Shown: positions 1 to 9,102, numbered from the stretch's first letter. The stretch: 64,000 nucleotides of DNA from an uncultured Oscillospiraceae bacterium (GCA_900540595.1 UQGL01000010.1:5356-69355); one strand, 5' to 3'. Notes: generated from the sequence alone by a model not told the origin. Program-made: numbers and translations.

Positions 1-142
1 CAATGCCAAGAGCATGAGCGCCGCCTCGCTGAATGTGCCGGTCTCGGCGGCTGTGCCGCTGGGCGTGCTGTTTACGCTGGTGCTGCCCATCGTCTGTCTG
101 ATCGCGGGTGCGGTGATTTGCGTGGTGCGCCGCCGCAGATAA
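1..142 (+). CDS. C-terminal end of a membrane protein (probable ABC-type permease of a DUF4340-linked system), partial
   Basis: Only the last 46 codons are present, read from base 2 to a TAA at 140-142. They contain one hydrophobic segment (PLGVLFTLVLPIVCLIAGAV) followed by a short Arg-rich cytoplasmic tail (VVRRRR), as expected for the last transmembrane helix of an integral membrane protein. The next gene starts 9 bp downstream and encodes a DUF4340 protein. Those are usually paired with GldG-like ABC exporter components, so a GldF/GldG-type permease is the likely identity. That rests on context, not on domain recognition. Confidence 0.55.
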   Translation, partial: NAKSMSAASLNVPVSAAVPLGVLFTLVLPIVCLIAGAVICVVRRRR

Positions 143-151
143 AGGAGAGCC

Positions 152-1195
152 ATGAAGAACAACGCAAAAAAAACAAAAAAGCTGCTGCCGTTGGCCGTGC
201 TGCTTGCCGCAGCCGCCCTGCTGGGCATCCTGCTGGCGGTGCTGACCCGCAGCAGCACGGATGCCGCAGATACAACGATCCCGCTGTGCGGCTTTACGGC
301 AGAGGAGATCGACCGGCTGGCCTACTCCGGCAATAATATGGATGTGACGCTGCTCAAGGGCAGCACAGGGGACTGGATGCTGGATTCCGACCCGGCCCTG
401 CCGCTGGATCAGGCAAAGGTCACGAGCCTTGTGGAGCAGTATGCCGCGCTGGCGGCGCTGCGCAAGCTGGAGGGCAGCGACCTTGCCGAGCTGCCCGAAA
501 AGAGCGCTGCACCCCAGATGACCATCACCATCGGCGCGGGGGAAAAGACCCTTGCCTTGACGGTGGACCAGCTGAACACCGTTGCCGATGTCTACTATAT
601 CTACGATGAAAGTGGTGCAGCGTATACCGTTATGCGCAGCGACCTTGCGACCCTGAGCAAGTCCCCGCGGGATCTCTACAAGGCGCAGACGCTGACTGAC
701 AAGACGCTGAGCGATGTGGCGGCGATGCAGGTGAACGACCTGCAGTTTACCCAGACGGACGGCAGCTGGACGCTGACCGATGACCCGGACTATCCCGTGA
801 GCCAGAGCAGCATCAAAAAGATGGCCAGCACGATTTTGCAGATGCAGACGGTGTGGACCGTCACCGCGCCTGAGGCCGATACCGCCTACGGTTTGGACAG
901 CCCCGATGTCACGGCTGTGCTGACCTTCACTGACGGCACAAGCCTGACCGTGCGGTTCGGCAATGCGGTGGCCGCTGCTGCGGACGGCAGTGACGGGGAC
1001 AGCCTGTGCTATCTTGCCAGCGATGCCGCACCGACTGTTGTGTATGAGGTCAACGCCGATTCCAAGCTTGCCTACGCGGTGACAAAGGAAAGCTTATACG
1101 AGGAAACGGCCACCGCCGAGACCGCCGCCAGCGACCCGGTGGCGCAGTACCCCGTCGGCGGGGAGGATGACTACGCCGACAGTTTGCCGGAATGA
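152..1195 (+). CDS. DUF4340 domain-containing membrane-anchored protein
   Basis: This is a 347-residue protein with a Lys-rich N-terminus, one transmembrane anchor at about residues 10-32, and a long extracytoplasmic region rich in Ala, Asp and Thr. The repeated beta-rich layout (a DGSWTLTDDP segment, then TVRFGNAV) matches DUF4340 proteins, which accompany GldG-type ABC transporters. The start is supported by AAAGGAG 5-6 bases before the ATG. It probably forms an operon with the truncated gene upstream. It ends before a strong terminator at 1203. Its molecular function is unknown. Confidence 0.75.
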   Translation: MKNNAKKTKKLLPLAVLLAAAALLGILLAVLTRSSTDAADTTIPLCGFTAEEIDRLAYSGNNMDVTLLKGSTGDWMLDSDPALPLDQAKVTSLVEQYAALAALRKLEGSDLAELPEKSAAPQMTITIGAGEKTLALTVDQLNTVADVYYIYDESGAAYTVMRSDLATLSKSPRDLYKAQTLTDKTLSDVAAMQVNDLQFTQTDGSWTLTDDPDYPVSQSSIKKMASTILQMQTVWTVTAPEADTAYGLDSPDVTAVLTFTDGTSLTVRFGNAVAAAADGSDGDSLCYLASDAAPTVVYEVNADSKLAYAVTKESLYEETATAETAASDPVAQYPVGGEDDYADSLPE

Positions 1196-1202
1196 AGATA
1201 CA

Positions 1203-1235
1203 ATGCGCTGCCCCGCGTCGGGCAGCGCATTTTTC
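1203..1235 (+). terminator. Intrinsic terminator after the DUF4340 gene
   Basis: A perfect 11-bp stem (1203-1213 with 1220-1230), a 6-nt loop and a T run at 1230-1234. It separates the DUF4340 operon from the next gene. Confidence 0.85.
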
Positions 1236-1289
1236 TTGCCCGCGGCCGGGAAATATGCTACTATATAATCAGGCTGTCAAAAAACTCTT

Positions 1290-1313
1290 GTAGGGGCGAG
1301 CATTGCTCGCCCG
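1290..1313. repeat. Half copy of the GTAGGGGCG hairpin repeat
   Basis: GTAGGGGCGAGCATTGCTCG followed by CCCG forms a compact hairpin. The same left arm occurs at 10785-10808. The right half and the closing CCCCTAC are missing here. Confidence 0.7.
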
Positions 1314-1337
1314 CTCCCCCCGGAAAGGCGGTATTCC

Positions 1338-2498
1338 ATGAAAAAGCGCTTTTTTCTGCCCGTTCTGCTGGCGGCTCTCTGCGCCTGCAATGCGGCTGTG
1401 CCAACGCCTACCCCGATGCCCGCCCCGACAGCAACACCGGCTGTAGAAGCGCAGCCCGCCGATGCGCTGACGCTGGAAGAAAAGGTCGGCCAGCTTTTCA
1501 TCGTCCGCCCGGATGCGCTCGATCTGAGCCTTTCGCAGGAAACGATCAACGATGCCAAGGCCGATGGCGTGACCACTGTGACGAACGATATGCGCAGGGC
1601 GCTGCAGCAATACCCCGTGGGCGGCATCTGCCAGTTTGGCAAAAACATCGAATCGCCGTCCCAGCTGGCGCGTTTTAATAAAGAGTTGCAGGACGCAAGC
1701 GCCACGCCGCTGTTTATCACGGTGGATGAGGAGGGCGGCCTTATCGCCCGTCTGGCGAATAGCGATGCGTTTACGCTGCCCCGCTACGCCAGCGCCGCAG
1801 CCGTGGGCGCAAGCGGCGACCCCGAGGATGCCCGCGCTATGGGGCAGACCATCGGTGCTTATCTGAAGGAATACGGCTTTACTATGGACTTTGCGCCCGA
1901 TGCCGATGTGAACACCAACCCGGATAACCCGATCATCGGCACCCGCGCCTTCTCGTCCGATGCCGGTACCGCTGCTGCCATGGCCGCCGCTATGGCAGAC
2001 GGACTGCGGCAGAACGGCATTCTGCCGACCCTCAAGCATTTCCCCGGCCACGGCGACACCGCCGAGGACAGCCACACAGCGCTGGCCGTGACCTACAAAA
2101 CGCAGGAGGAGCTGGCAAGCTGCGAGCTGCTGCCCTTTGGGGCAGACACCGGCCTGCACGCCGTTATGGTGGGGCATATTGCTGCGCCGAATGTGACAGG
2201 CAGCGATACCCCGGCCACACTCTCGCCGCAGCTGGTCGCAATGATTCCGAACGCCGAAGACACGCTGATCATCACCGATTCGCTGGCGATGGATGCCATC
2301 GCCGATGCCTACACCCCCGGTGAGGCTGCTGTACTGGCCCTGCAGGCGGGCTGTGATGTACTTTTGATGCCAAACTCCCTGCCGGAGGCCTACGCTGCCG
2401 TGCTGGAGGCCGTACAAAACGGCACGATCACGCAGGAGCGCCTTGACCAAAGCGTCAACAAAATTCTGCGCTATAAAGAGGTATTTGCTCATGTCTGA
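1338..2498 (+). CDS. Glycoside hydrolase family 3 lipoprotein, beta-N-acetylhexosaminidase (NagZ-like)
   Basis: A 386-residue exported hydrolase expected to remove beta-N-acetylglucosaminyl residues, as in peptidoglycan turnover. A lipoprotein signal peptide ends in LCAC (Cys at residue 17), followed by a Pro/Thr/Ala linker. The GH3 signature KHFPGHGD (233-240) with DSH (244-246) is the NagZ-type His/Asp general acid-base motif. IITDSLAMDA carries the likely nucleophile Asp314. GGAAAGG precedes the start. The last 8 bases overlap the glycosyltransferase gene, so the two are probably translationally coupled. The family call is secure; the exact substrate is not. Confidence 0.88.
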   Translation: MKKRFFLPVLLAALCACNAAVPTPTPMPAPTATPAVEAQPADALTLEEKVGQLFIVRPDALDLSLSQETINDAKADGVTTVTNDMRRALQQYPVGGICQFGKNIESPSQLARFNKELQDASATPLFITVDEEGGLIARLANSDAFTLPRYASAAAVGASGDPEDARAMGQTIGAYLKEYGFTMDFAPDADVNTNPDNPIIGTRAFSSDAGTAAAMAAAMADGLRQNGILPTLKHFPGHGDTAEDSHTALAVTYKTQEELASCELLPFGADTGLHAVMVGHIAAPNVTGSDTPATLSPQLVAMIPNAEDTLIITDSLAMDAIADAYTPGEAAVLALQAGCDVLLMPNSLPEAYAAVLEAVQNGTITQERLDQSVNKILRYKEVFAHV

Positions 2499-3543
2499 AA
2501 CTGTCTGGGCCGTTGACGGCTCCTTTTTTGCCCAGCGCCTTTCCGGAATCCAGCGGTATTCCATCGAGCTGCTCGCAGCACTCGACCGCATTGTGCCGCC
2601 CGGCCTTGTGGAGATCGTCACCCCGCAGGGGGTTGAGACACCGCCGTATACAAACATAAAGACCGTGCCCTTCGGCACGCACAAGGGCGGCGTATGGCAG
2701 CAGCTGGATTATCCGCGTTATCTGAAGCAGCGCGATGCCAAGGGGCTTGCCACCTGCAATGTCATTCCGCTGTTCGGCTTTCGGGGCATTGCGGTCGTAC
2801 ACGATGTTTGCTACCGCGCCCGTCCGGACTTCTATACCGATCCGCGCGGCCGGCTGAGTGCGGCGTGGCACCGCCTGCAGTATCGCCGCATTGCCAAAAT
2901 GGCCGAGCGCATCATCACGGTATCGGAGTTCTCCAAAAGCGAGATCACCAAATATTACGGCGTGCCTGCGTCCGAAATAGAGGTCGTCTACAACGCCTGG
3001 CAGCAGATGGAGCGCATCACGCCCGATGACAGCATCTTTGCAGCCTACCCGCAGCTGAAAGCAGGCACGTATTATTTCAGCATGGCGAATCTGCTCAAGA
3101 ACAAGAATTTCCCGTGGGTGCTGCGTGCAGCCAAGGCCCGGCCCGATGCGGTGTTTGCCATTGCAGGCGGCGGCAGCCTTGCGGCCCAGGCAGAGCGCCT
3201 CGGGCTTGCCGATCTGCCGAATGTGCTGTATCTGGGCTATGTGTCGGACGGTGCGGCCAAGGCGTTGATGGCCCGCTGCCGTGCATTTTTGTTCCCAACC
3301 CTGTATGAGGGCTTCGGCATCCCCCCGCTTGAGGCTGCCGCCTGCGGTGCGCCCGAGATCATTGTCAGCGATACCCCCTGTATGCGCGAGGTCTACGGCC
3401 CCAGTGCCGCCTATATCGACCTTGCCGTCAACCACGGCGATGTTGACAGCATCACCCCCGCGCAGGCACCCGCCGCCGCCGTGCTGGCCCGCTACAGCTG
3501 GGACCGCAGTGCAGAAAAGCTGCTGCAGATCCTTACGGTGTAA
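2491..3543 (+). CDS. Glycosyltransferase family 4 (GT-B fold)
   Basis: A 350-residue retaining GT-B glycosyltransferase. The C-terminal domain has GGGSL near residue 226 and the sugar-nucleotide E-x7-E motif EGFGIPPLE (273-281). I chose the ATG at 2491, which overlaps the GH3 stop as ATGTCTGA, because MSETVWAVDGSFF starts the N-terminal Rossmann fold. An upstream in-frame ATG at 2443 would add 16 unconserved residues. There is no signal peptide, so it acts in the cytoplasm. The acceptor cannot be told from sequence; exopolysaccharide or a glycolipid is plausible. Confidence 0.85.
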   Translation: MSETVWAVDGSFFAQRLSGIQRYSIELLAALDRIVPPGLVEIVTPQGVETPPYTNIKTVPFGTHKGGVWQQLDYPRYLKQRDAKGLATCNVIPLFGFRGIAVVHDVCYRARPDFYTDPRGRLSAAWHRLQYRRIAKMAERIITVSEFSKSEITKYYGVPASEIEVVYNAWQQMERITPDDSIFAAYPQLKAGTYYFSMANLLKNKNFPWVLRAAKARPDAVFAIAGGGSLAAQAERLGLADLPNVLYLGYVSDGAAKALMARCRAFLFPTLYEGFGIPPLEAAACGAPEIIVSDTPCMREVYGPSAAYIDLAVNHGDVDSITPAQAPAAAVLARYSWDRSAEKLLQILTV

Positions 3544-3573
3544 CCACACTGTTCCAAACGCTGCCCCGCGCAG

Positions 3574-3616
3574 CAAAAGGCCGCCCGCCGCTTTCCACTG
3601 GAAAGCTGCGGGCGGT
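3574..3616 (-). terminator. Terminator of the comM operon
   Basis: A 16-bp stem (3581-3596 with 3600-3615) with one mismatch and a 3-nt loop. On the minus strand it is followed by CCTTTT. It lies 8 bp past the comM stop codon. Confidence 0.75.
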
Positions 3617-3623
3617 ATCGGTT

Positions 3624-5153
3624 TTATCGCATCCCAAATTTCCGGTCAAGGCTCCGGTACTGCAGTGCCTCCGAAAGATGGGCGGTGTCAAGCAGTTCAC
3701 TGCCGTCCAAATCGGCCACGGTGCGGGCTACCCGCAAAATGCGGTCATAGGCGCGGGCGCTGTAGCCCAGACGCTCAAACGCGCCGCGCAGGATCTTTTC
3801 GGCGGCGGGGGTCATGCGGCAGTACCGCCGCAGCGCGGCCGAGGGCAGCTGCGCATTGCACCGCACACCGGGCAGGGCTTGGTAGCGCTCCCGCTGCAGG
3901 GCGCGGGCAGCAATGACCCGGGCGCGCACATCGGCGCTGGACTCGCCGCCCTGCTCAGACGCGAGATCGTCATATTCGACCGGAAGTGCCTCCACATGCA
4001 GGTCGATGCGGTCCAGCAGCGGCCCTGAAATGCGCCGCCGGTAGGCGTCCACGGCGCTGGGCGTGCAGGTACACTCTCGTGTCGGGTGGCCGAGATACCC
4101 GCATTTGCAGGGGTTCATGGCGGCCACCAGCATAAACTTGCAGGGGTAGGACGCACTGCCGTGTACGCGGCTGACGGTGACCTTGCCATCCTCCAGCGGC
4201 TGGCGCAGCACCTCCAGTGTGTCGCGGGCAAACTCCGGCAGCTCATCCAAGAACAGCACGCCGTTGTGGGCCAGACTGACCTCGCCGGGGCGGGGTACGG
4301 ACCCACCGCCCACGATGGCCGTGGAGCTGACACTGTGGTGCGGGCTGCGGAACGGCCGCTCCCGGATAAGCCCGGCGCCGCCCCGCAAAAGCCCGGCCAC
4401 TGAATAAATCGCGCTTGTTTCCAACGCTTCCTCATAGCTCAGCGGCGGCAGAATACCCGGTAGCCGCTTGGCAAGCATCGATTTTCCGGTCCCCGGCGGG
4501 CCTACGAGTAAAAGGTTATGCCCGCCGGCCGCTGCAACCTCCATGGCACGGCGGGCCTCGCTCTGCCCGCGCACATCGGCCATGTCAGGCCCGAGCCAGA
4601 CGCCGTTTTCATCGTACCCATCGGGTGCGGCGGGGGTGATGGGTTCCGCGCCGCAGAGGTGCAGCACAACATCCTGCGCACTGCGCGCGGGATAGACGGT
4701 CAGCCCCTCCGCTACGGCAGCCTCGGCGGCGTTCTCGGCGGGCAAAAACAGCTCCTTTACGCCGTTTTGCACAGCGGCAAGGGCCATCGGCAGCACACCG
4801 GTCACGGGGCGCAGTGTGCCGTCCAGCCCCAGCTCACCCAGAAATGCCCGCTCGCCGCCGGGGGCGGGCAGCTTGCCCTGCGCGGCCAGTATCCCCACAA
4901 ATACCGGCAGGTCATATACCGGCCCGGTCTTGCGCACATCGGCGGGGGCCAGATTGATCGTGATGCGGCTGGCGGGCCACGCATAGTGCAGGTTTTTCAC
5001 GGCGCTGCGTACCCGCTCGCTGCTCTCCTTGACGGCGGAGTCCGGCAGGCCGACCAGATTGAACTGCGGCAGCCCGCCCGCAAGATCAGCCTCGACCTGC
5101 ACAAGATACCCCGCCAGCCCGGTTACACCAAGGCTTGTCACTTTTGCATACAT
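3624..5153 (-). CDS. comM: YifB/ComM family Mg-chelatase-like AAA+ ATPase
   Basis: A 509-residue protein. The N-terminal Lon-protease-like (S5 fold) domain includes FNLVGLPDSAVKES and INLAPADVRK. An Mg-chelatase AAA+ module follows, with Walker A GPPGTGKS (218-225) and Walker B VLFLDELPEF (about 299-308). A C-terminal chelatase-associated domain is rich in Arg. ComM proteins are hexameric helicases that promote branch migration during natural transformation. It is the last gene of a minus-strand operon after the VanW gene (12-bp gap). Full family length, no key residue missing. Confidence 0.92.
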   Translation of the reverse strand: MYAKVTSLGVTGLAGYLVQVEADLAGGLPQFNLVGLPDSAVKESSERVRSAVKNLHYAWPASRITINLAPADVRKTGPVYDLPVFVGILAAQGKLPAPGGERAFLGELGLDGTLRPVTGVLPMALAAVQNGVKELFLPAENAAEAAVAEGLTVYPARSAQDVVLHLCGAEPITPAAPDGYDENGVWLGPDMADVRGQSEARRAMEVAAAGGHNLLLVGPPGTGKSMLAKRLPGILPPLSYEEALETSAIYSVAGLLRGGAGLIRERPFRSPHHSVSSTAIVGGGSVPRPGEVSLAHNGVLFLDELPEFARDTLEVLRQPLEDGKVTVSRVHGSASYPCKFMLVAAMNPCKCGYLGHPTRECTCTPSAVDAYRRRISGPLLDRIDLHVEALPVEYDDLASEQGGESSADVRARVIAARALQRERYQALPGVRCNAQLPSAALRRYCRMTPAAEKILRGAFERLGYSARAYDRILRVARTVADLDGSELLDTAHLSEALQYRSLDRKFGMR

Positions 5154-5165
5154 AGGCGGCTCCCT

Positions 5166-5975
5166 TTACAGTTTTTCCACGCCGGGAATCAGCGCGGGGT
5201 CATACATGACTTCGGAATGGTTGTCCAGTACAAGCTCCCGATGCAGCAGCTGCCCGGTCTGTGCGTCCAGTGTCTCCTTGTAAATCTTCGACACACGGTA
5301 ATATTTGCCGCCCTCTTTTTGGAAGTGGTGCCCTTCCTCCACAATGCGGTAGCGGCAGGGCAGGGGGCGCTCACAGCGCAGCTCGGCGTAGAGGTTGTCC
5401 TCATCGCACCACAACAGCAGCTGGAACGTCTGGTCCGTCTCATTTTTAAAACGGTAGTCGCCGTTATTGTAAAACACCGACGTGCCGGAACTGAACGGCA
5501 CCCGCAGCCCCTCGTCGGTGGCCAGCGCGTCGGAGTGCTTGTGGAACTCGGTCACGGTCAGAGGGCTTACCAGCACAACGCGGTGAATCGTGTTTGCCAG
5601 GTTGCACAGCCCGCCGCCGATGCCCGGCAGAATATGATTACGCACCAAAATCCGCCCATCCCGGTAGCCCTTGTGCTTGGTCGTCTTGCCCACCCGATGC
5701 CAGAAGGAAAACGTCTCGCCCGGGCGGATGAGAATGCCGTTGAGCCTTTCATTGGCAAGGCGGATGTTGACGGCCTTGTTCTCCTGCAAGACTGGGTCGA
5801 TGCCCTTGCCGCGCTTGATGAGGTGCGAACTGTACTGCGCCACTATGCAGGGCAGAGGCGCGGTATCCTGCGTGTCGGCATAGTTTTCCTGTGCGAAAAA
5901 ATTCTTGATATGGCGCTTGCAGATTTCCTTTTGCAGCGCAATTTTGTAACAGGTCGGGCTGATATCGCAGAACAT
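5166..5975 (-). CDS. VanW family protein
   Basis: A 269-residue VanW-family protein, named from a vancomycin-resistance cluster; the biochemical role is not established. The conserved core is visible: GETFSFW (86-92), then GIGGGLCNLANTIHR (118-132) and VTEFHKHSD. No signal peptide or transmembrane segment is evident, although many VanW proteins are anchored. GTGAGG lies about 7 bases before the ATG. It sits 9 bp after yqeG and 12 bp before comM in a tight operon. Nothing nearby suggests glycopeptide resistance. Confidence 0.85.
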   Translation of the reverse strand: MFCDISPTCYKIALQKEICKRHIKNFFAQENYADTQDTAPLPCIVAQYSSHLIKRGKGIDPVLQENKAVNIRLANERLNGILIRPGETFSFWHRVGKTTKHKGYRDGRILVRNHILPGIGGGLCNLANTIHRVVLVSPLTVTEFHKHSDALATDEGLRVPFSSGTSVFYNNGDYRFKNETDQTFQLLLWCDEDNLYAELRCERPLPCRYRIVEEGHHFQKEGGKYYRVSKIYKETLDAQTGQLLHRELVLDNHSEVMYDPALIPGVEKL

Positions 5976-5984
5976 GAAACTGCC

Positions 5985-6512
5985 TCACTTTCCTATGCCG
6001 TCCAAACGGCCCCGGCGGCGCGGGTCACGGTGGTAAAACCAGAGGATGGCTTTTTCCAGCACACGCTTTTTGCCATAGTGCGTCTCGCCGGGCAGCCGGA
6101 TGAAATCCACCAGAATGCTGTCCAGCCCGGCGCGGTTCGCGCCGCGGATATCCCGGAACAGCTGGTCGCCGACGCAGACGACCTGCTCGGGCGGCAGGCC
6201 CAGCATGGCGCAGGCCCGGCGGTAGGCAGCGGGGTCGGGCTTGCCCGCCTCGGCAATAAAAAGCGTGCGGATATTGCGGTTGAATCGCTCAATGCGCGCG
6301 GCAGAATTGTCGGAGAGCAGCAGTGTTTTCAGCCCCAGGCTGTGGATATGGCGGAACAGCGCGTCCACCTCGGGCGTGGAATCGTCGCCGTGGTGGACAA
6401 GCGTGTTGTCAATGTCAAACAGAATGCCTTTGTAGCCCAGCGCGGCCAGCTTTTCATAGTCGATGGCAAATACGCTGGGAACATGGGCCGTGGGGTACCA
6501 ACGCTTAAGCAT
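5985..6512 (-). CDS. yqeG: YqeG family HAD-IIIA phosphatase
   Basis: A 175-residue HAD superfamily phosphatase. Motif I is DIDNTLVHHG, with Asp nucleophile and Asp+2. LLLSDNS is motif II, GKPDPAAYRRA carries the motif III lysine, and GDQLFRDI is motif IV. The start at 6512 is chosen because MLKRWYPTAHV is the family N-terminus and the ATG overlaps the upstream stop codon (ATGCTTAA). A longer reading from 6644 runs inside the upstream gene. YqeG relatives in Firmicutes are linked to ribosome assembly and aroE neighbourhoods; the substrate is unknown. Confidence 0.88.
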   Translation of the reverse strand: MLKRWYPTAHVPSVFAIDYEKLAALGYKGILFDIDNTLVHHGDDSTPEVDALFRHIHSLGLKTLLLSDNSAARIERFNRNIRTLFIAEAGKPDPAAYRRACAMLGLPPEQVVCVGDQLFRDIRGANRAGLDSILVDFIRLPGETHYGKKRVLEKAILWFYHRDPRRRGRLDGIGK

Positions 6513-7182
6513 GCGGGGCCTCCATATAGTCGCAGACGGTGTTGATCTGGTCGGCGATATCCCCGCCAAAAGCGTGCGCAAAAAAGGCACTGCCGATGGT
6601 GAAATACGCGGCCCCGGCAGCTTTGATTTCATCCAACCGGGCAAAGCTGTTCACACTGCCCGCCAGGCAGATCGGCGCATGGACCGCCGCGATGAACGCA
6701 CGGTTCAGCGCCGCCGCGTCGCCGGTATAGCGGTAGCCCAGCAGATCAATGCCATCCACGCCCTTGGCTAAATAGCCCTCGGCCTCGCAGATCATCCCCG
6801 CCGGGGTGCCGTGCAGGATAGAGGGACGGCCAGAAATTTGCCCAACGAAGGGCATATACCGCAGCCCATGGGCGCGACAATAAGCATGGACGGCGTCAGA
6901 GTAGACCGTACCCATCAGGATATCACACCCGCAGGCAGCGGCCATTTCGGCCCCGTGCAGGCATTCAGGCTCGGTGTAGGCGACGACCTCCAAACAGGTC
7001 GTCTTGCCGCAGACTTTCATCCGGGCAAACAGGGCCTGCATCTCGGCGAAGGGAAGCCCTTCCTCTTTAAAGCCCCAATACCGGGCGCGGGTGTGCTGAC
7101 ACCGGGCAAAGACTGCGGCGGCATCGGGCACAGTGACATCGTTGTGAGTCAGCATGACGATGAGTTCAGGCGTATGTTTCAT
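6505..7182 (-). CDS. Uncharacterised TIM-barrel protein
   Basis: A 225-residue cytoplasmic protein. The C-terminal pattern (DGIDLLGYR, then ICLAGSVNS and AAYFTIGSAFF) resembles the phosphate-binding end of a TIM barrel, as in TrpF, NanE or HisA-like folds. The N-terminus (PELIVMLTHNDVTVPDA) looks like the first beta strand of such a barrel. I cannot assign a substrate. The ATG at 7182 is preferred over in-frame codons further upstream because a good minus-strand promoter lies at 7238-7266. First gene of the operon ending in comM; its stop overlaps the yqeG start by 8 bp. Confidence 0.6.
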   Translation of the reverse strand: MKHTPELIVMLTHNDVTVPDAAAVFARCQHTRARYWGFKEEGLPFAEMQALFARMKVCGKTTCLEVVAYTEPECLHGAEMAAACGCDILMGTVYSDAVHAYCRAHGLRYMPFVGQISGRPSILHGTPAGMICEAEGYLAKGVDGIDLLGYRYTGDAAALNRAFIAAVHAPICLAGSVNSFARLDEIKAAGAAYFTIGSAFFAHAFGGDIADQINTVCDYMEAPHA

Positions 7183-7237
7183 ATAGGTCCACGGCTTTCC
7201 TTGGATACAATCATCGAGGTGCAGAGCAGATACCTTC

Positions 7238-7266
7238 ACTATACACTGGAAAACGCCGTTTGGCAA
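7238..7266 (-). promoter_or_regulatory. Sigma-A promoter of the TIM-barrel/yqeG/vanW/comM operon
   Basis: Read on the minus strand: TTGCCA, 17-nt spacer, TATAGT. The -10 is about 50 bases upstream of the chosen start at 7182. Confidence 0.6.
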
Positions 7267-7319
7267 GGGCAAAAGGCGAAAGAAACTGTAAAAATCAGGC
7301 AAAAATAAACAAAATTCGA

Positions 7320-7348
7320 TTGACAGGCTACGGCAAAGTTGGTATATT
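7320..7348 (+). promoter_or_regulatory. Sigma-A promoter of the phosphoglucomutase gene
   Basis: TTGACA (7320-7325), 17-nt spacer, TATATT (7343-7348). It lies 51 bp upstream of the chosen start and diverges from the promoter at 7238-7266. Confidence 0.8.
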
Positions 7349-7398
7349 TAGAGTATGCCTAGTTAGTATTTCCTATGGAAAGTGAAGGTGTTTTACTT

Positions 7399-9081
7399 AT
7401 GTATCAGGATATGTATGAGCGTTGGCTGGCTGCCGAGCTGGACGATGCAGACCTCAAGCCCGAGCTGGAAAGCGTTAAGGGGGACGATGCCGCCATTCAG
7501 GACCGCTTTGCCGTGGCCCTGAAGTTCGGCACCGCCGGTCTGCGCGGCGTCATCGGCGCGGGCACCAACCGCATGAATATTTATGTTGTCCGTCAGGCAA
7601 CACAGGGCCTTGCCAACTGGGTCAAGACGCAGGGCGGCAGCCAGACCGTTGCCATCAGCTATGACAGCCGCATCAAGAGCGATTTGTTTGCCAAAACGGC
7701 CGCCGAGGTGCTGGCTGCCAACGGCATTAAGGTCCGTATCTACAAGGCTCTGATGCCTGTTCCCGCGCTGAGCTTTGCCACCCGCTATTACAACTGCAAC
7801 GCGGGTATCATGGTCACCGCCAGCCACAACCCTGCCAAGTACAACGGCTACAAGGCCTACGGCCCGGACGGCTGCCAGATGACCGATGAGGCTGCCGACA
7901 TCGTCTACGCCGAAATTCAGAAAACCGACATCCTGACCGGTGCCAAGCTTATCTCCTTTGAGGACGGTCTGGCGCAGGGCCTGATCGAGTATGTCGGTGA
8001 CGACTGCATCAACGCGCTGTATGCCGCCATCGAGGCGCGCTCCATCCGCCCGGGCATCTGCAAGACTGCTGGCCTCAAGCTGGTCTACAGCCCGCTGAAC
8101 GGCTCCGGCCTTGTGCCCGTCACCCATGTTCTGGGGGACATCGGCATCACCGACATCACCGTCGTGCCCGAGCAGAAGGACCCGGACGGCAACTTCCCGA
8201 CCTGCCCGTATCCCAACCCCGAGATCTTTGAGGCTCTGCGCCTCGGCCTTGAGCTGGCCGAAAAGTCCGGCGCTGACCTGATGCTGGCCACCGACCCCGA
8301 CGCGGACCGCGTTGGCATCGCCGTCAAGTGCAAGGACGGCAGCTATGAGCTGCTCTCCGGCAATGAGGTTGGCGTTCTGCTGCTTGACTACATCTGCGCG
8401 GGCCGCATCGAGCAGGGCACGATGCCCAAGAACCCCGTCATGTGCAAGTCTATCGTCTCCACGCCGCTGGCTGACAAGGTCGCTGAGCATTACGGTGTCG
8501 AGTGCCGCAATGTGCTGACCGGCTTTAAATGGATCGGCGATCAGATCGCCAAGCTGGAGGCTGACGGCGAGGTTGACCGCTTTATCTTCGGCTTTGAGGA
8601 AAGCTACGGCTATCTGGCCGGTCCCTACGTCCGCGATAAGGACGCTATCATCGGCTCGATGCTGATCTGCGAGATGGCCGCCTACTACCGCGCCAAGGGC
8701 TCCTCCATCAAGGAAGAGCTGGAGCGTATCTACACCGAATATGGCCGCTACCTGAACAAGGTGGACAGCTTTGAGTTCCCGGGCCTGTCCGGCATGGATA
8801 AGATGGCCAGCATCATGCAGAACCTGCGCGACAACCCGCCGAAGGACTTTGCCGGTGACAAGGTCGTCAAGGTCGTGGACTACAAGAAGCCTGAGGAGAC
8901 CGGCCTGCCCGCTGCCAATGTCCTGATCTATACGCTGGAAAGCGGTGCCACGGTTGTCGTGCGCCCCTCCGGTACCGAGCCGAAGATCAAGACCTACTTT
9001 ACCACCAAGGGCAAGGACCTCGCCGAGGCCGAAGCCCAGAAGGAAAAGCTGGCCGAGGCCTGCAAGCCGCTGCTGGCGTAA
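7399..9081 (+). CDS. Phosphoglucomutase/phosphomannomutase (alpha-D-phosphohexomutase family)
   Basis: A 560-residue cytosolic enzyme interconverting hexose 1- and 6-phosphates. All four family signatures are present: the phosphoserine loop TASHNP (Ser142), the metal-binding DPDADR (299-304), the sugar-binding GFEESYGYL, and the phosphate-binding VRPSGTEPKIK at the C-terminus. I chose the ATG at 7399 (MYQDMYERWL, a common family start) with GAAGG 10 bases upstream. The ATG at 7375 would add 8 residues. It is monocistronic between a consensus promoter and a terminator, and supplies glucose 1-phosphate for glycogen or surface sugars. Confidence 0.93.
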   Translation: MYQDMYERWLAAELDDADLKPELESVKGDDAAIQDRFAVALKFGTAGLRGVIGAGTNRMNIYVVRQATQGLANWVKTQGGSQTVAISYDSRIKSDLFAKTAAEVLAANGIKVRIYKALMPVPALSFATRYYNCNAGIMVTASHNPAKYNGYKAYGPDGCQMTDEAADIVYAEIQKTDILTGAKLISFEDGLAQGLIEYVGDDCINALYAAIEARSIRPGICKTAGLKLVYSPLNGSGLVPVTHVLGDIGITDITVVPEQKDPDGNFPTCPYPNPEIFEALRLGLELAEKSGADLMLATDPDADRVGIAVKCKDGSYELLSGNEVGVLLLDYICAGRIEQGTMPKNPVMCKSIVSTPLADKVAEHYGVECRNVLTGFKWIGDQIAKLEADGEVDRFIFGFEESYGYLAGPYVRDKDAIIGSMLICEMAAYYRAKGSSIKEELERIYTEYGRYLNKVDSFEFPGLSGMDKMASIMQNLRDNPPKDFAGDKVVKVVDYKKPEETGLPAANVLIYTLESGATVVVRPSGTEPKIKTYFTTKGKDLAEAEAQKEKLAEACKPLLA

Positions 9082-9102
9082 AATTTAGCATAGCATAAGC
9101 AA

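Noticed and set aside
4518..6545. 675-residue plus-strand frame
   Set aside because: Antisense to comM, vanW and yqeG, all of which have clear family motifs.
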